This document shows positions 31,253 to 40,038 of a stretch of DNA of 41,653 bases, in pieces. A model generated the notes under the pieces. It worked only from the letters and a program-made list of their open reading frames with translations, was not told where the DNA came from and did not search any database. Position 1 is the first letter of the stretch. Each line of letters opens with the position of its first letter. Source of the DNA: RGIG5612 sp045598285 (GTDB taxonomy: Bacteria; Bacillota; Clostridia; Lachnospirales; Lachnospiraceae); the NCBI GenBank assembly GCA_045598285.1, contig JAZLLU010000006.1, positions 1 through 41,653 on the forward strand, written 5' to 3'. Position numbers and translations under genes: made by a program.

Positions 31253-32437
31253 ATGGAAACAAAAAAACTATTTTACGATGATGCGTATATGAAGGAATTC
31301 GATGCAGTGGTAATTGACGAAAAACATAGTACTGATGGGGCTTTGCTGGCTTTTGACCAAACTGCATTTTATCCAGAAGGTGGTGGCCAAGCCGCAGATA
31401 AAGGTAGAGTCTTTATTGATGGAAAAGAATATGAAGTAAAAGATGTGCATGAAAAAGAGGGACTTATTTGGCACACTCTTTCGGGTGAACTTTTTGAAAG
31501 TGTTAACAAAAAAGTTCACGGCGTCATCGACTGGAAAAATCGTTTTGATCATATGCAACAACATTCTGGCGAACATATCGTTAGCGGAATGATTTGTAAG
31601 AAGTTTAATTGCGATAACGTGGGATTTCATTTAGGAAAAGATTTTGTAACCATCGATTATAATGTGCCAATCTCTTTTGAAGATGCATTAGAAATTGAGA
31701 AAGAGGCAAATAAATATATTTGGGAAGACCATGAATTTGTTGAATTATGGCCAACACCTGAAGAACTAAAAGATCTTGATTTTAGAAGCAAAAAAGAATT
31801 AAGCGGTGATGTTCGAATTGCAAAATTTCCTGGCGCTGATATATGTGCATGTTGCGGAACTCATGTAAAAAGAAGTAGCGAAGTTGGCCTTGTTAAATTT
31901 GTTTCGGCACACAGCTTTCGCGAAGGTGTGCGTCTTGAATTATTATGCGGTGAGCGAGCTTTTAAATTCCTTTCAGAAGTATACGCACAAAACAAAGAAA
32001 TTTCTGTTTTGCTAAGTGCAAAAGATTTTGAAACTAGCGCTGCTACTAAAAAACTTCTTGAAGACAATATTCAAATAAAAAATCAAAGAGACTTTGTAGA
32101 AGATAAATACATAGAACTTTTTGTTAACACTTTCGAAGGCAAAAACGATGCGTTAGTAATTAGTGATTGGATGAGTCCAGATATGGGCCGTCGCTTAGCA
32201 GATAAACTAGCGGACGTTTGTCCTGGTGTTTGCGCTGTAATGTGTAAAGGGGCCGATGCATGTGAGGGAAAATCTGTTTATAGATATTCTTTAGTAAGCC
32301 GCAACAAAGATTTAGTAGAACTTACGAAAAAAATGAATGCGAACTTAAATGGAAAGGGCGGCGGAAGAGGCGGCTTTGCTCAAGGCACTTTAGAAGCAAC
32401 TCGCAATCAAATCGACATCTTCTTCCAAAACTTATAA
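31253..32437 (+). CDS. AlaX-like alanyl-tRNA editing protein with DHHA1 domain
   Basis: A 394-residue free-standing relative of the AlaRS editing domain. TAFYPEGGGQAADKG opens the module. Zinc ligands are H104 and H108 (HSGEH) and C200/C201 and H204 (CCGTH), followed by FREGVRLELLCGERA. The C-terminal part is a DHHA1 domain (GGGRGGFAQGTL). It hydrolyses Ser-tRNA(Ala) or Gly-tRNA(Ala) in trans. It is typical in length for the AlaX-L class. Start ATG 31253 follows AAAGGAATA. Confidence 0.9.
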   Translation: METKKLFYDDAYMKEFDAVVIDEKHSTDGALLAFDQTAFYPEGGGQAADKGRVFIDGKEYEVKDVHEKEGLIWHTLSGELFESVNKKVHGVIDWKNRFDHMQQHSGEHIVSGMICKKFNCDNVGFHLGKDFVTIDYNVPISFEDALEIEKEANKYIWEDHEFVELWPTPEELKDLDFRSKKELSGDVRIAKFPGADICACCGTHVKRSSEVGLVKFVSAHSFREGVRLELLCGERAFKFLSEVYAQNKEISVLLSAKDFETSAATKKLLEDNIQIKNQRDFVEDKYIELFVNTFEGKNDALVISDWMSPDMGRRLADKLADVCPGVCAVMCKGADACEGKSVYRYSLVSRNKDLVELTKKMNANLNGKGGGRGGFAQGTLEATRNQIDIFFQNL

Positions 32438-32479
32438 AGAAAGAGCTGTACAAATTCTTATTTCAGAGCAAATAAAAAA

Positions 32480-32498
32480 CGGAAGGCATTGCCTTCCG
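32480..32498. terminator. Bidirectional terminator
   Basis: The stem CGGAAGGC-ATT-GCCTTCCG is flanked by CTTTTGG on the plus side and GTTTTTTATT on the minus side. It lies between the convergent AlaX-like and DUF1858 genes and can serve both. Confidence 0.85.
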
Positions 32499-32521
32499 CT
32501 TTTGGTCATATTTAGTCTATC

Positions 32522-32725
32522 TTATTTGCTAGCGAGATATGCGTTCATCTTTGTTACGATAGCGTCAACATCTGTGCCGTGAACTGCGCAAGCATCAGTT
32601 AAACTTTCTGCTTGAGCTGATGGGCAGCCAAGGCAGTGCATACCAGTTTCTAACAAAATAGGAACTAAGCCTTCGTCTACTCTTAAAATATCACCAATTG
32701 TCATATCTTTTGTAATTGTTGCCAT
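32522..32725 (-). CDS. DUF1858 domain protein
   Basis: A 67-residue protein matching DUF1858 (MTIGDILRVDEGLVPILLET, then GMHCLGCPSAQAESL). The paired cysteines C31 and C34 may bind metal or act in redox. This domain is also found attached to ScdA/hybrid-cluster-type proteins in anaerobes; the biochemical function is unknown. TAAGGAGGT precedes ATG 32725. It is divergent from the ferredoxin gene. Confidence 0.9.
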   Translation of the reverse strand: MATITKDMTIGDILRVDEGLVPILLETGMHCLGCPSAQAESLTDACAVHGTDVDAIVTKMNAYLASK

Positions 32726-32827
32726 TTATTGACCTCCTTATACTAAATGAGCTACAAAAAAGTGTCATTATTTTTAAGCAAGCAAATTATAATATAAAGC
32801 GTTATTTTTTTCAATAATATTGTTTTT

Positions 32828-32856
32828 TTGAAAGAACTATTAGCGACTTGTATTAT
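32828..32856 (+). promoter_or_regulatory. Promoter of the ferredoxin gene
   Basis: TTGAAA (32828-32833) and TATTAT (32851-32856) are separated by 17 bases, giving a leader of about 47 bases with a CTAGGAGG ribosome-binding site. Confidence 0.65.
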
Positions 32857-32909
32857 AGAGCAAAATATATTAAAATACCCGAATAGAAATTTGCTAGGAG
32901 GTACTAAAT

Positions 32910-33080
32910 ATGGCATATGTAATTTCTGATAATTGTGTAAACTGCGGTTCTTGTGAAGGAGCTTGCCCAGTTGGAGCTATCGCTCAAGGTGATGGCAAAT
33001 ATGAAATCGACGCTAACTCATGCGTAAGCTGTGGAACATGCGCTGATACATGCCCAACAGGTTCTATTTCAGAAGAATAA
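32910..33080 (+). CDS. fdx: 2[4Fe-4S] ferredoxin
   Basis: A 56-residue clostridial-type ferredoxin, MAYVISDNCVNCGSCEGACP at the start. Two CxxCxxCxxxCP clusters use C9, C12, C15, C19 and C38, C41, C44, C48. It carries low-potential electrons between oxidoreductases and hydrogenase- or Rnf-type enzymes in anaerobes. TAGGAGG lies before ATG 32910. It is monocistronic, with its own promoter and a terminator at 33111. Confidence 0.98.
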   Translation: MAYVISDNCVNCGSCEGACPVGAIAQGDGKYEIDANSCVSCGTCADTCPTGSISEE

Positions 33081-33110
33081 GAACAAATAAATTGTTTGCA
33101 AACACAATTA

Positions 33111-33132
33111 AAGCATCGGTTAATCCGATGCT
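33111..33132 (+). terminator. Terminator of the ferredoxin gene
   Basis: AAGCATCGG and CCGATGCTT form a 9-bp stem around a TTAA-type loop, followed by TTTTTATTTA. The potD stop codon lies just beyond on the opposite strand. Confidence 0.88.
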
Positions 33133-33135
33133 TTT

Positions 33136-34341
33136 TTATTTACTATAATGCGCACAACGGCGCTCTTTAGCACGTTTCTTTTTAATTTTGAAGAAGAGCC
33201 ACAAAGCAATTACTAAGGCAATGGCAATACCGGTGATGATAAGGTAGCGGCCTAGAACGTTGTCGTCAGTTTTAACACTCAGCCAACATTCGTTCATAGC
33301 CTGGTTAGCTTCTTTGCTTAAGGAAGCAAAGGCTTCGCCGCGAGAAAGAGTTTCATCGTCTGGATAAGCGATAGGACTTTCAACAACTTCCGGATCCATA
33401 AAATCTTTAGCTTTTGTAGCAGGTACAGAATAGCCTAAAAATTCAAGGTTTTGTCCCATGATTTCAGGGTCAGTTAAAAAATTGATAAAGCATTCGGCTT
33501 CGGCTTTGTGCTGGCATCCTTTTGGAATACAGATTGCATCAACAAATAAGTTGAAACCTTCTTTTGGAAAATAAAAACCAAGGTCAGGATTTTCTTCTAC
33601 CATAGTCAAATAATCGCCAGCGTAGTATGGTCCAATCCATGCTTCTTCACGTTCGAGTTTATCAAAGATTTGATCCATTACATAACTTTGAATCAGATTC
33701 TTTTGAGCTTTTAATTTTTCTGTAACAGCTTCATATTCAGATAAGTCTTCACTGTTAAGAGAGTAGCCTAAAAGATGTTCGGCAATCGCAAAACCATCAC
33801 GAGGGTTATCAAACATTAAAATTTTACCAGCATAAGTTTGATTCCATAATAAATCCCAACTTCCGATATCTTCTTCTTTTACATATTTTTTGTTGTAGAT
33901 AACGCCGACACAGCCCCAGGTATAAGGCACAGAGTATTTGTTTTCTGGGTCGTAAGCCATGTTTTTATAAGCATCATCAATATATTTATAATTAGGTATG
34001 TTGTTAAAATCTAACGGTTCAAGCATATCTTCGGAAATCATTTTTCCAATCATATAATCAGAAGGAATAATAATATCGTATGAGGAACCACCCGATTGTA
34101 ACTTGGTGTACATAGTTTCGTTACTGTCAAAAGTCATATAGTTAACTTTAATGTTTGGGTAAGCTTTTTCGAATTCGTCGATAACATCAATGTACCCATC
34201 AGTACCGTCTGAGATATATTGCCCCCAGTTGTAAACGTTAATCGTAACGCTATTGGCAGCGAAAGAAGTAGTTGAAATAAGTCCAATAAGTAAGCCACAC
34301 AATATAAAAACACTAAGGAATTTCACAGAGAATTTTTTCAT
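33136..34341 (-). CDS. potD: Polyamine ABC transporter substrate-binding protein with C-terminal anchor
   Basis: A 401-residue PotD-type binding protein (VTINVYNWGQYISDG, YDIIIPSDYMIGKM, YTWGCVGVIYNKKYV). It has an N-terminal signal peptide (MKKFSVKFLSVFILCGLLIG then TSFAA), but no lipobox cysteine at the cleavage region. Instead there is a membrane helix near residues 366-386 followed by a basic tail (KIKKKRAKERR). It is therefore probably tethered by its C-terminus rather than by lipid. It captures spermidine/putrescine for PotABC. Its ATG overlaps potC by four bases. Confidence 0.92.
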   Translation of the reverse strand: MKKFSVKFLSVFILCGLLIGLISTTSFAANSVTINVYNWGQYISDGTDGYIDVIDEFEKAYPNIKVNYMTFDSNETMYTKLQSGGSSYDIIIPSDYMIGKMISEDMLEPLDFNNIPNYKYIDDAYKNMAYDPENKYSVPYTWGCVGVIYNKKYVKEEDIGSWDLLWNQTYAGKILMFDNPRDGFAIAEHLLGYSLNSEDLSEYEAVTEKLKAQKNLIQSYVMDQIFDKLEREEAWIGPYYAGDYLTMVEENPDLGFYFPKEGFNLFVDAICIPKGCQHKAEAECFINFLTDPEIMGQNLEFLGYSVPATKAKDFMDPEVVESPIAYPDDETLSRGEAFASLSKEANQAMNECWLSVKTDDNVLGRYLIITGIAIALVIALWLFFKIKKKRAKERRCAHYSK

Positions 34342-35159
34342 GAGTTGGCCTCCCTGTGTTTTATTTTTTTAGCATTTTTAGCATTACTAGCCTGCAAAAT
34401 ATTCATCAAAATCATCAATATTAACATTACCAAAAACATTAAAGTAAAGAGAGCATAAAGTTTTGGATGGAGAGGCTTCTTCGTGTAGTTATAAATTTCA
34501 ACAGGTAAAGTAACAAAACTTGAACCTGTAACAAAATACGAAATTACAAAATCATCAAGAGACATTGTAAAACTCATTAATGCGCCGGCAATTATACCAG
34601 GCATAATTTCATGTATCGTAACCTTAAAGATTGACTGAAGAGGAGTACAACCAAGGTCAAGTGCTGCATCAGTAAGGTTTGGATCCATTTGATGGAGTCT
34701 TGGAATTACGTTCAAAATTACATAAGGAAGATTGAAAGTAATGTGAGCGATAAGCAAAGTCCAAAATCCCAATACAGAATTTAGCTTAAGCATAGTTCCT
34801 GTAAACGCAAACATAAGAGCAAGAGAAACACCAGTTACAATATCAGGATTTGTCATTGGAATATTTGTCATGCTCATTACGAACGAGCGCATGCGACGGC
34901 TCATTTTATACATTCCAATAGAGGCAGCAGTGCCTAAAACAGTAGCAATAGCAGTGGAAAGAATAGCTATAATAGCAGAGTTTCTAACCAAAATTAAAAG
35001 TGAGTCGTCTCTAAAAAGTTCAGCGTATTGATTAAAAGTAAAAGACTTAAAGACGGCAATATCCATGCCGGAATTAAAGGATGCGATTGCTAAAATAAGA
35101 ATCGGAACATATAAGAATATAAAAACTATAACAGTGATAACTTTAGAGGCTTTTCTCAT
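34338..35159 (-). CDS. potC: Polyamine ABC transporter permease
   Basis: A 273-residue inner-membrane permease with six helices. It begins VITVIVFIFLYVPILILAIA and ASFNSGM, and the EAA-type coupling loop is AALDLGCTPLQSIFKVTIHE. It pairs with PotB to form the channel. It overlaps potB and potD by four bases each (ATGA), so the operon is translationally coupled. Confidence 0.95.
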   Translation of the reverse strand: MRKASKVITVIVFIFLYVPILILAIASFNSGMDIAVFKSFTFNQYAELFRDDSLLILVRNSAIIAILSTAIATVLGTAASIGMYKMSRRMRSFVMSMTNIPMTNPDIVTGVSLALMFAFTGTMLKLNSVLGFWTLLIAHITFNLPYVILNVIPRLHQMDPNLTDAALDLGCTPLQSIFKVTIHEIMPGIIAGALMSFTMSLDDFVISYFVTGSSFVTLPVEIYNYTKKPLHPKLYALFTLMFLVMLILMILMNILQASNAKNAKKIKHREANS

Positions 35160-35974
35160 GGAACAATTACCTCCTCGTCATCATCAGAATTTGTAAAGTG
35201 ATTAGTAACGCCTATACATATGAAAATTAGAATCATCAAAACAAGGCTCATTGCGGCGCCGAGGTTAGGGTTGTATGCACCCTTAAATTGAGATTCGATA
35301 ATATCTCCAACGAGAATAGTTCCTGGAGAACCTAACTTTTGAGAGATATAGAAAGTTGAAACAGCAGGAACAAAAACCATAGTAATTCCAGAAGCAATTC
35401 CAGGAAGAGAAAGAGGAAGAATAACTTTTGTAAAAACTTTTCTCTTGCTACAACCTAAGTCTTCTGCAGCCTCAATATAGCGAGGATTGATTTTTGGAAT
35501 AGCTGTATATAAAGGCAAAATCATGTAAGGTAGGTAATTGTAAACCATGCCTAAAATACCTGCGCCGGAATTTCTAATTAAAGGAAGAGGAGTAAGTCCA
35601 AGTGATGTGATGAGATTATTTATAATGCCGGTGTCTTCTAATAGAGCTACCCATGCAAGAGTACGAAGCAAGAAACTCATGCACATAGGAAGCATGATAA
35701 GCATCTGAAGAAGTCTTTGAGTAGTTGGTTTACATTTTGCAATAGTGTAAGCAACAGGATAGCCAATAACAAGGCAAATTAAAGTTGCGGCTACACTAAG
35801 CCAAATAGAACGCAGGAAAATAGGCGCATAGTCAACTATACTTATAATGTTGCCAAAGGTAAACGCACCGGTTATAGAATCGGTAAAGGCAAAAAATATA
35901 ACTATGCAAAGTGGAATGATTGTGAAAAGCAACATCCATATTATATAAGGAGTTGCAAGCCATTTATTCTTCAT
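35156..35974 (-). CDS. potB: Polyamine ABC transporter permease
   Basis: A 272-residue permease starting MKNKWLATPYIIWMLLFTII, with six helices and the coupling loop AAEDLGCSKRKVFTKVILPL. ATG 35974 has AAGGAG six bases upstream and is better than the in-frame TTG before it. It lies 18 bases downstream of potA. Confidence 0.95.
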   Translation of the reverse strand: MKNKWLATPYIIWMLLFTIIPLCIVIFFAFTDSITGAFTFGNIISIVDYAPIFLRSIWLSVAATLICLVIGYPVAYTIAKCKPTTQRLLQMLIMLPMCMSFLLRTLAWVALLEDTGIINNLITSLGLTPLPLIRNSGAGILGMVYNYLPYMILPLYTAIPKINPRYIEAAEDLGCSKRKVFTKVILPLSLPGIASGITMVFVPAVSTFYISQKLGSPGTILVGDIIESQFKGAYNPNLGAAMSLVLMILIFICIGVTNHFTNSDDDEEVIVP

Positions 35975-35992
35975 CAAAAACTCCTTATATAA

Positions 35993-37099
35993 TTATTCTT
36001 CCGTACTGGCTATGTCGTCATATTCTGCTGAGTATGAACTATAATCTCCAAACTGACCAGAATATTCGCTCTTCTTCATTACATGTATATCATCAGGATT
36101 AAGTTGGATTCCGATTTCAGAACCTTCTGGATAAAATTGCGTAGTTTGTATAAGCCACTTAAATCCTTTGAAATCAACGATTGTATCATAGTGAACACCT
36201 TTGAAGGTAACGTTTGTAACTTTACCACAAAGATGTCCGGTGTCGCATGGGACGATATCAATATCCTCAGGACGTATAACAACATCAACGGCTTCATTTG
36301 GAGCAAAGCCTTTATCTACGCACTCAAATTCTCTTCCGAAAAATTTAACTTTATAGTCTTTAATCATTGTGCCTTCTAAGATATTAGACTCGCCAATAAA
36401 GTCTGCAACAAAAGCATTTGCAGGCTCGTTGTAAATATCCTCAGGCGTTCCGATTTGTTGAATCTTTCCTGCGTCCATTACAACAACAGTATCAGACATA
36501 GAAAGAGCTTCTTCCTGGTCATGTGTAACATAAACAAAAGTTATGCCGATTTCTTGTTGAATAGATTTAAGCTCGTTTTGCATATCTTTGCGAAGCCTTA
36601 AATCAAGAGCACCTAAAGGTTCGTCTAAAAGTAAAACTTTAGGACGATTAATTAAAGCACGAGCGATTGCAACACGTTGCTGTTGGCCACCAGAAAGAGA
36701 AGAAACCTTTCTGTTTTCAAAGCCTTTTAATGAAACGGTTTCTAGCATTTCACAAACACGTTTATCAATTTCTGTTTCGTTGACTTTTGAAATCCTAAGT
36801 CCGAAAGCTATGTTGTCGTATACATCCAGATGTGGAAACAAAGCATAATTTTGAAAAACAGTGTTGATATTTCTTTTGTATGGAGGCAAATCAGAAATAT
36901 CTTTTCCATCAAAAAAGACCTGACCGCTTGTCGGATTTTGAAAACCACCAATTATTCTCAAGGTGGTAGTTTTACCGCAACCGGAAGGTCCCAATAATGT
37001 CATGAATTTCTTATCTTCAATGTCAAGGTTAATAGAGTCTAAAACTCTTTCGCCATTAAATTCCATGACAAGACTTTTAAGTTGTACTATTACACTCAA
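35993..37099 (-). CDS. potA: Polyamine ABC transporter ATPase
   Basis: A 368-residue ATPase: Walker A GPSGCGKTT, Q-loop VFQNYALFPHLDV, signature LSGGQQQR, Walker B VLLLDEPLGALD and H-loop VTHDQEEAL, then a C-terminal TOBE regulatory domain. It powers polyamine import. The only family-consistent start is TTG 37099, which directly abuts the mecA stop codon. No strong ribosome-binding site is seen, so its translation probably depends on mecA. Confidence 0.95.
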   Translation of the reverse strand: MSVIVQLKSLVMEFNGERVLDSINLDIEDKKFMTLLGPSGCGKTTTLRIIGGFQNPTSGQVFFDGKDISDLPPYKRNINTVFQNYALFPHLDVYDNIAFGLRISKVNETEIDKRVCEMLETVSLKGFENRKVSSLSGGQQQRVAIARALINRPKVLLLDEPLGALDLRLRKDMQNELKSIQQEIGITFVYVTHDQEEALSMSDTVVVMDAGKIQQIGTPEDIYNEPANAFVADFIGESNILEGTMIKDYKVKFFGREFECVDKGFAPNEAVDVVIRPEDIDIVPCDTGHLCGKVTNVTFKGVHYDTIVDFKGFKWLIQTTQFYPEGSEIGIQLNPDDIHVMKKSEYSGQFGDYSSYSAEYDDIASTEE

Positions 37100-37798
37100 T
37101 TACACATTAGCAAGGATTTGTAAAGCGTTTTTCTCAAGCACCTTCTCACAATGCTCGTTCAAAAAAGCGCCCCTGGCGTGGCTCATCGGCTCCCTGCTGC
37201 CATATTCTAATGCAAGGTTACATATAAATCCAAACTCCTTTTCTGTGTGAGAAGACTTAGAAAGGAGTAGATAATATTTATTGTTATCACCATCTTTATA
37301 TAAGGTATTATTGCCATCATAGATTTCTTTTAAGTGATGCGCAAAATCAATAACCATATCTAAATTATTAAATGAGAATAATTTTTCTAGAGATGGAGTA
37401 GCAACTTTTTCATGTATAGAAGAAACTGCATTGGACATAGCAGGACTTAAAGGAAGAGAACCTAAAAAGTCCGTCATGAATAAAGCATCATCATCGGAGT
37501 CAGAATCGTCCATAACAGTAAGTTCAGAAAACTTAGTGTCAATTTCATCAGGATCTTCAACTTTAGTAATCATAAGAACGATACAATCCATTGAAACTGG
37601 AATAGCTTCAACCATAAGAGGTAAATCACTTGCGTCAAAACCAACCTCGGTTTCGGCTTGTTCCATCATATCCTGGAATAAATCTTTTGTTTTTTCGCTA
37701 CCATAAGCAAGCTCACTAAGTTTGAGCTGCCTTGATGCTAAATCAGAACGATTGAGTGTGCATTTTATTTGATTTTCATTTATTCGTTCAATTTTCAT
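37100..37798 (-). CDS. mecA: Adaptor protein MecA
   Basis: A 232-residue ClpC adaptor. The N-terminal substrate-binding part starts MKIERINENQIKCTLNRSDL. An acidic linker (DDSDSDDDA, about 116-124) follows, and the C-terminal ClpC-binding part has FNNLDMVIDFAHHLKEIY and YYLLLSKSSHTEKEFGFICN. MecA delivers targets to ClpCP and drives ClpC assembly. Here it heads the pot operon, with potA starting at the very next base. The predicted promoter leaves no room for a Shine-Dalgarno. Confidence 0.93.
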   Translation of the reverse strand: MKIERINENQIKCTLNRSDLASRQLKLSELAYGSEKTKDLFQDMMEQAETEVGFDASDLPLMVEAIPVSMDCIVLMITKVEDPDEIDTKFSELTVMDDSDSDDDALFMTDFLGSLPLSPAMSNAVSSIHEKVATPSLEKLFSFNNLDMVIDFAHHLKEIYDGNNTLYKDGDNNKYYLLLSKSSHTEKEFGFICNLALEYGSREPMSHARGAFLNEHCEKVLEKNALQILANV

Positions 37799-37805
37799 AT
37801 AGAAG

Positions 37806-37834
37806 AAAATAATTTAAAATGCTTGAAAAGTCAA
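37806..37834 (-). promoter_or_regulatory. Promoter of mecA-potABCD, possibly leaderless
   Basis: On the minus strand TTGACT (37829-37834) and TATTTT (37806-37811) are 17 bases apart. Only seven bases separate the -10 from ATG 37798, and they contain no ribosome-binding site. The rest of the divergent spacer (37835-38074) is very AT-rich; no gene is seen in it. Confidence 0.5.
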
Positions 37835-38074
37835 TAAAAAAATCTTATACTACTTTTTGCGTAAGAAAAAAGATTCAACGAAGCGAAACTTTTTGTCAAT
37901 AAAAATAGGTTGAATTACACTCTTACATTTCAATGAATTTAAATTCTTAAATTCGAATTCCAATTTTAAATAATTAGTTGATTCTTTTTTTGCACGCAAA
38001 ATGCGCGAATTTTTGGAGTATTATCACATGCATCACCTTTTGAATTTGCGTAAATATCAAGAAAGGAGGATGGT

Positions 38075-38305
38075 ATGACTAAAACTGAAAAGACAAGATA
38101 TATTTCTTATATGGCGCTAAAAGATGAATTAAAAACTTTTACAGGTCAAGGCACAGATCTTAAATTAGAAGGACGCTTAAGCGATGCATCTGAAATTGCA
38201 GCAGCATGTGTCTTTAATGAAGAGAGCTCTTACATGAGAGATTATGTTAGGGATAATCAAGGCCGACTTGTATCACTTAATTTTGACAAAGTCGAAAATC
38301 TATAA
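38075..38305 (+). CDS. Small conserved-looking protein of unknown function
   Basis: A 76-residue soluble protein (YISYMALKDELKTFTGQGTD, then a DASEIAAACVFNEESSYMRD stretch and a conserved-looking VRDNQGRLVSLNFDKVE end), without signal peptide or metal motif. A very strong GAAAGGAGGATGGT precedes ATG 38075 and a terminator follows, so it is a genuine single-gene unit and probably well expressed. I do not recognise the family. Confidence 0.75.
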   Translation: MTKTEKTRYISYMALKDELKTFTGQGTDLKLEGRLSDASEIAAACVFNEESSYMRDYVRDNQGRLVSLNFDKVENL

Positions 38306-38392
38306 AAAAGAACCTCTGACTTTTATGCCTTTGTCAAAAGCGTCAAGTCTAAAAAGAGTGTAAGTAAAACAAAATGGAAAAACAAGAACAAG

Positions 38393-38422
38393 AAAGGGCT
38401 GCTCTTTTAAGGGCGGCCCTTT
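38393..38422 (+). terminator. Terminator after the small protein gene
   Basis: AAAGGGCTGC and GCGGCCCTTT pair over 10 bases with one G-T, then TGCTTTTATT. It separates the small gene from the mltG promoter immediately downstream. Confidence 0.85.
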
Positions 38423-38434
38423 TGCTTTTATTAA

Positions 38435-38463
38435 TTGTTTTAAACATATCCATTTGCTATAAT
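38435..38463 (+). promoter_or_regulatory. Promoter of mltG-tadA
   Basis: TTGTTT (38435-38440) and TATAAT (38458-38463) are 17 bases apart, and the -10 is extended (TGCTATAAT). The leader is about 30 bases with AAGGAAAAGG as ribosome-binding site. Confidence 0.7.
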
Positions 38464-38498
38464 TGTTTAACCATAAAAAACAAGGAAAAGGTATTGTT

Positions 38499-39587
38499 AT
38501 GAAATCAAGAAAAAAATCTCCATTACTTATAGTTTTGATTATTGTATTGGCGGTTCTTGTTGTAGTCGTTGCACCGCTTTTGTGGTACAGTGCTAATACT
38601 AAGGCTGTGTCTATAGATGGAGAAGCTCAGATTGTTGAAATTGCTGATGGAGCAACAATTTCTTCTGTTGCAACCCAGCTTAAAAAAGAAGGATTAATCA
38701 AGGATGTAACGGCTTTTAAGATATACACAAAACTTAATCATACAAAAGGATTTCAAGCGGGAACGTATGGAATTTCTCCAAGCATGAGCGTAAAAAAAAT
38801 TGTAACAATGCTTGAAAACGGAGATATATACACAGGCGATCAGATTACCTTTACATACATCGAAGGTGTTCCTATGTGGTGGCTTGCATCTAAAATAGAG
38901 GAACAAACAAACAATACCGCAGATGATGTTTATGCAAAATTAGAAGATGAAGTTTATATAGATAGCCTTATTGAAAAATATTGGTTTATTACTGATGAAA
39001 TAAAAAATTCAAATATTTATTATCCGTTAGAAGGATATCTTTTCCCTGACACATATACATTTATTGATAAAGATATTTCAGTAGAAGAAATTTTCTCGAT
39101 CATGCTTAACAAGATGGATGAAGTTTTATCCGGGTATAAAGAAGCACTTGAAAAAAGCGATTTTACAATTCATGAATTTTTATCATTCACATCAGTTGTT
39201 GAAGCAGAAACTATGAATGCTCAAGACAGAGCTGGTGTTGCAGGAGTATTTTACAATCGTTTAGATAATGGTATGGCTCTTGGAAGCGATCCAACAACAT
39301 ATTATGCAATTAAGCTTGACCTTAAAGAAAGAGCATTATACCAGGATGAATTAGATTTAGATAACCCTTACAATACTAGAGGCCCTAACATGGGAGGCGA
39401 GGTTCCAGTAGGTCCAATATGTTCAATAAGCCGTGAATCAATAGAGGCATCATTGAATCCAAGAGATTTTGATGCATTGTTCTTTGTAGGAGATAAGAAC
39501 GGAAAGACGTACTTTACAAATACTAATGCTGAACATGAACAAATCATTGCTGAATTAAAAGAAAGTGGCGATTGGTTTGAGTGGTAA
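38499..39587 (+). CDS. mltG: Endolytic transglycosylase MltG
   Basis: A 362-residue inner-membrane lytic transglycosylase that cuts nascent glycan strands. A single N-terminal helix (SPLLIVLIIVLAVLVVVVAP) is followed by a LysM-like region and the YceG domain with ASVVEAE-type motif (LSFTSVVEAETMNAQDRAGV) containing the catalytic glutamate, then VFYNRL and GSDPTTYYA. ATG 38499 is preferred over the upstream in-frame start because AAGGAAAAGG lies before it. Confidence 0.95.
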   Translation: MKSRKKSPLLIVLIIVLAVLVVVVAPLLWYSANTKAVSIDGEAQIVEIADGATISSVATQLKKEGLIKDVTAFKIYTKLNHTKGFQAGTYGISPSMSVKKIVTMLENGDIYTGDQITFTYIEGVPMWWLASKIEEQTNNTADDVYAKLEDEVYIDSLIEKYWFITDEIKNSNIYYPLEGYLFPDTYTFIDKDISVEEIFSIMLNKMDEVLSGYKEALEKSDFTIHEFLSFTSVVEAETMNAQDRAGVAGVFYNRLDNGMALGSDPTTYYAIKLDLKERALYQDELDLDNPYNTRGPNMGGEVPVGPICSISRESIEASLNPRDFDALFFVGDKNGKTYFTNTNAEHEQIIAELKESGDWFEW

Positions 39588-40038
39588 AAAAGAATGCTTC
39601 ATGAAAGAAGCAATAAAAGAAGCGAAGAAAGCAAACAAGATAGGCGAAGTTCCTATCGGTTGCGTTATCGTTTATAAAGATGAAATTATCGGCAGAGGGT
39701 ATAATCGAAGGATGATCGACAAAACAGCACTTGCCCATGCCGAAATTTCAGCAATCAAAAAAGCCTGCAAAAAAATAGGCGACTGGCGACTCGATGATAC
39801 AGAAATATATATTACGCTCGAGCCGTGTCAGATGTGTGCGGGCGCAATCGTTCAATCCAGAATTAAAAATGTCTATATAGGCGCAATGAATCCTAAAGCT
39901 GGATGTGCCGGCTCGATTCTTGACCTTCTTCATGAAAAAAGATTTAATCATCAATGTAATGTTGAAACAGGTATCTTAGAAGAAGAGTGTTCTAAACTCT
40001 TAACGGAGTTCTTTTCAAGTTTAAGAAAAAATAAATAG
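39577..40038 (+). CDS. tadA: tRNA-specific adenosine deaminase
   Basis: A 153-residue zinc deaminase converting A34 to inosine in tRNA(Arg). HAEISAI holds the zinc histidine and proton-shuttling glutamate; PCQMCAGAI holds the two zinc cysteines. The start is uncertain. TTG 39577 inside the end of mltG gives the family-like N-terminus (KKECFMKEAIKEAKKA). ATG 39601 would lose conserved residues and GTG 39565 is also in frame. It is translationally coupled to mltG. Confidence 0.93.
   Translation: MSGKKECFMKEAIKEAKKANKIGEVPIGCVIVYKDEIIGRGYNRRMIDKTALAHAEISAIKKACKKIGDWRLDDTEIYITLEPCQMCAGAIVQSRIKNVYIGAMNPKAGCAGSILDLLHEKRFNHQCNVETGILEEECSKLLTEFFSSLRKNK

Noticed and set aside
37835..38074. Riboswitch or other structured leader in the mecA / small-gene spacer
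   Set aside because: The segment is AT-rich and shows only short complementary stretches; no known riboswitch core is recognisable.
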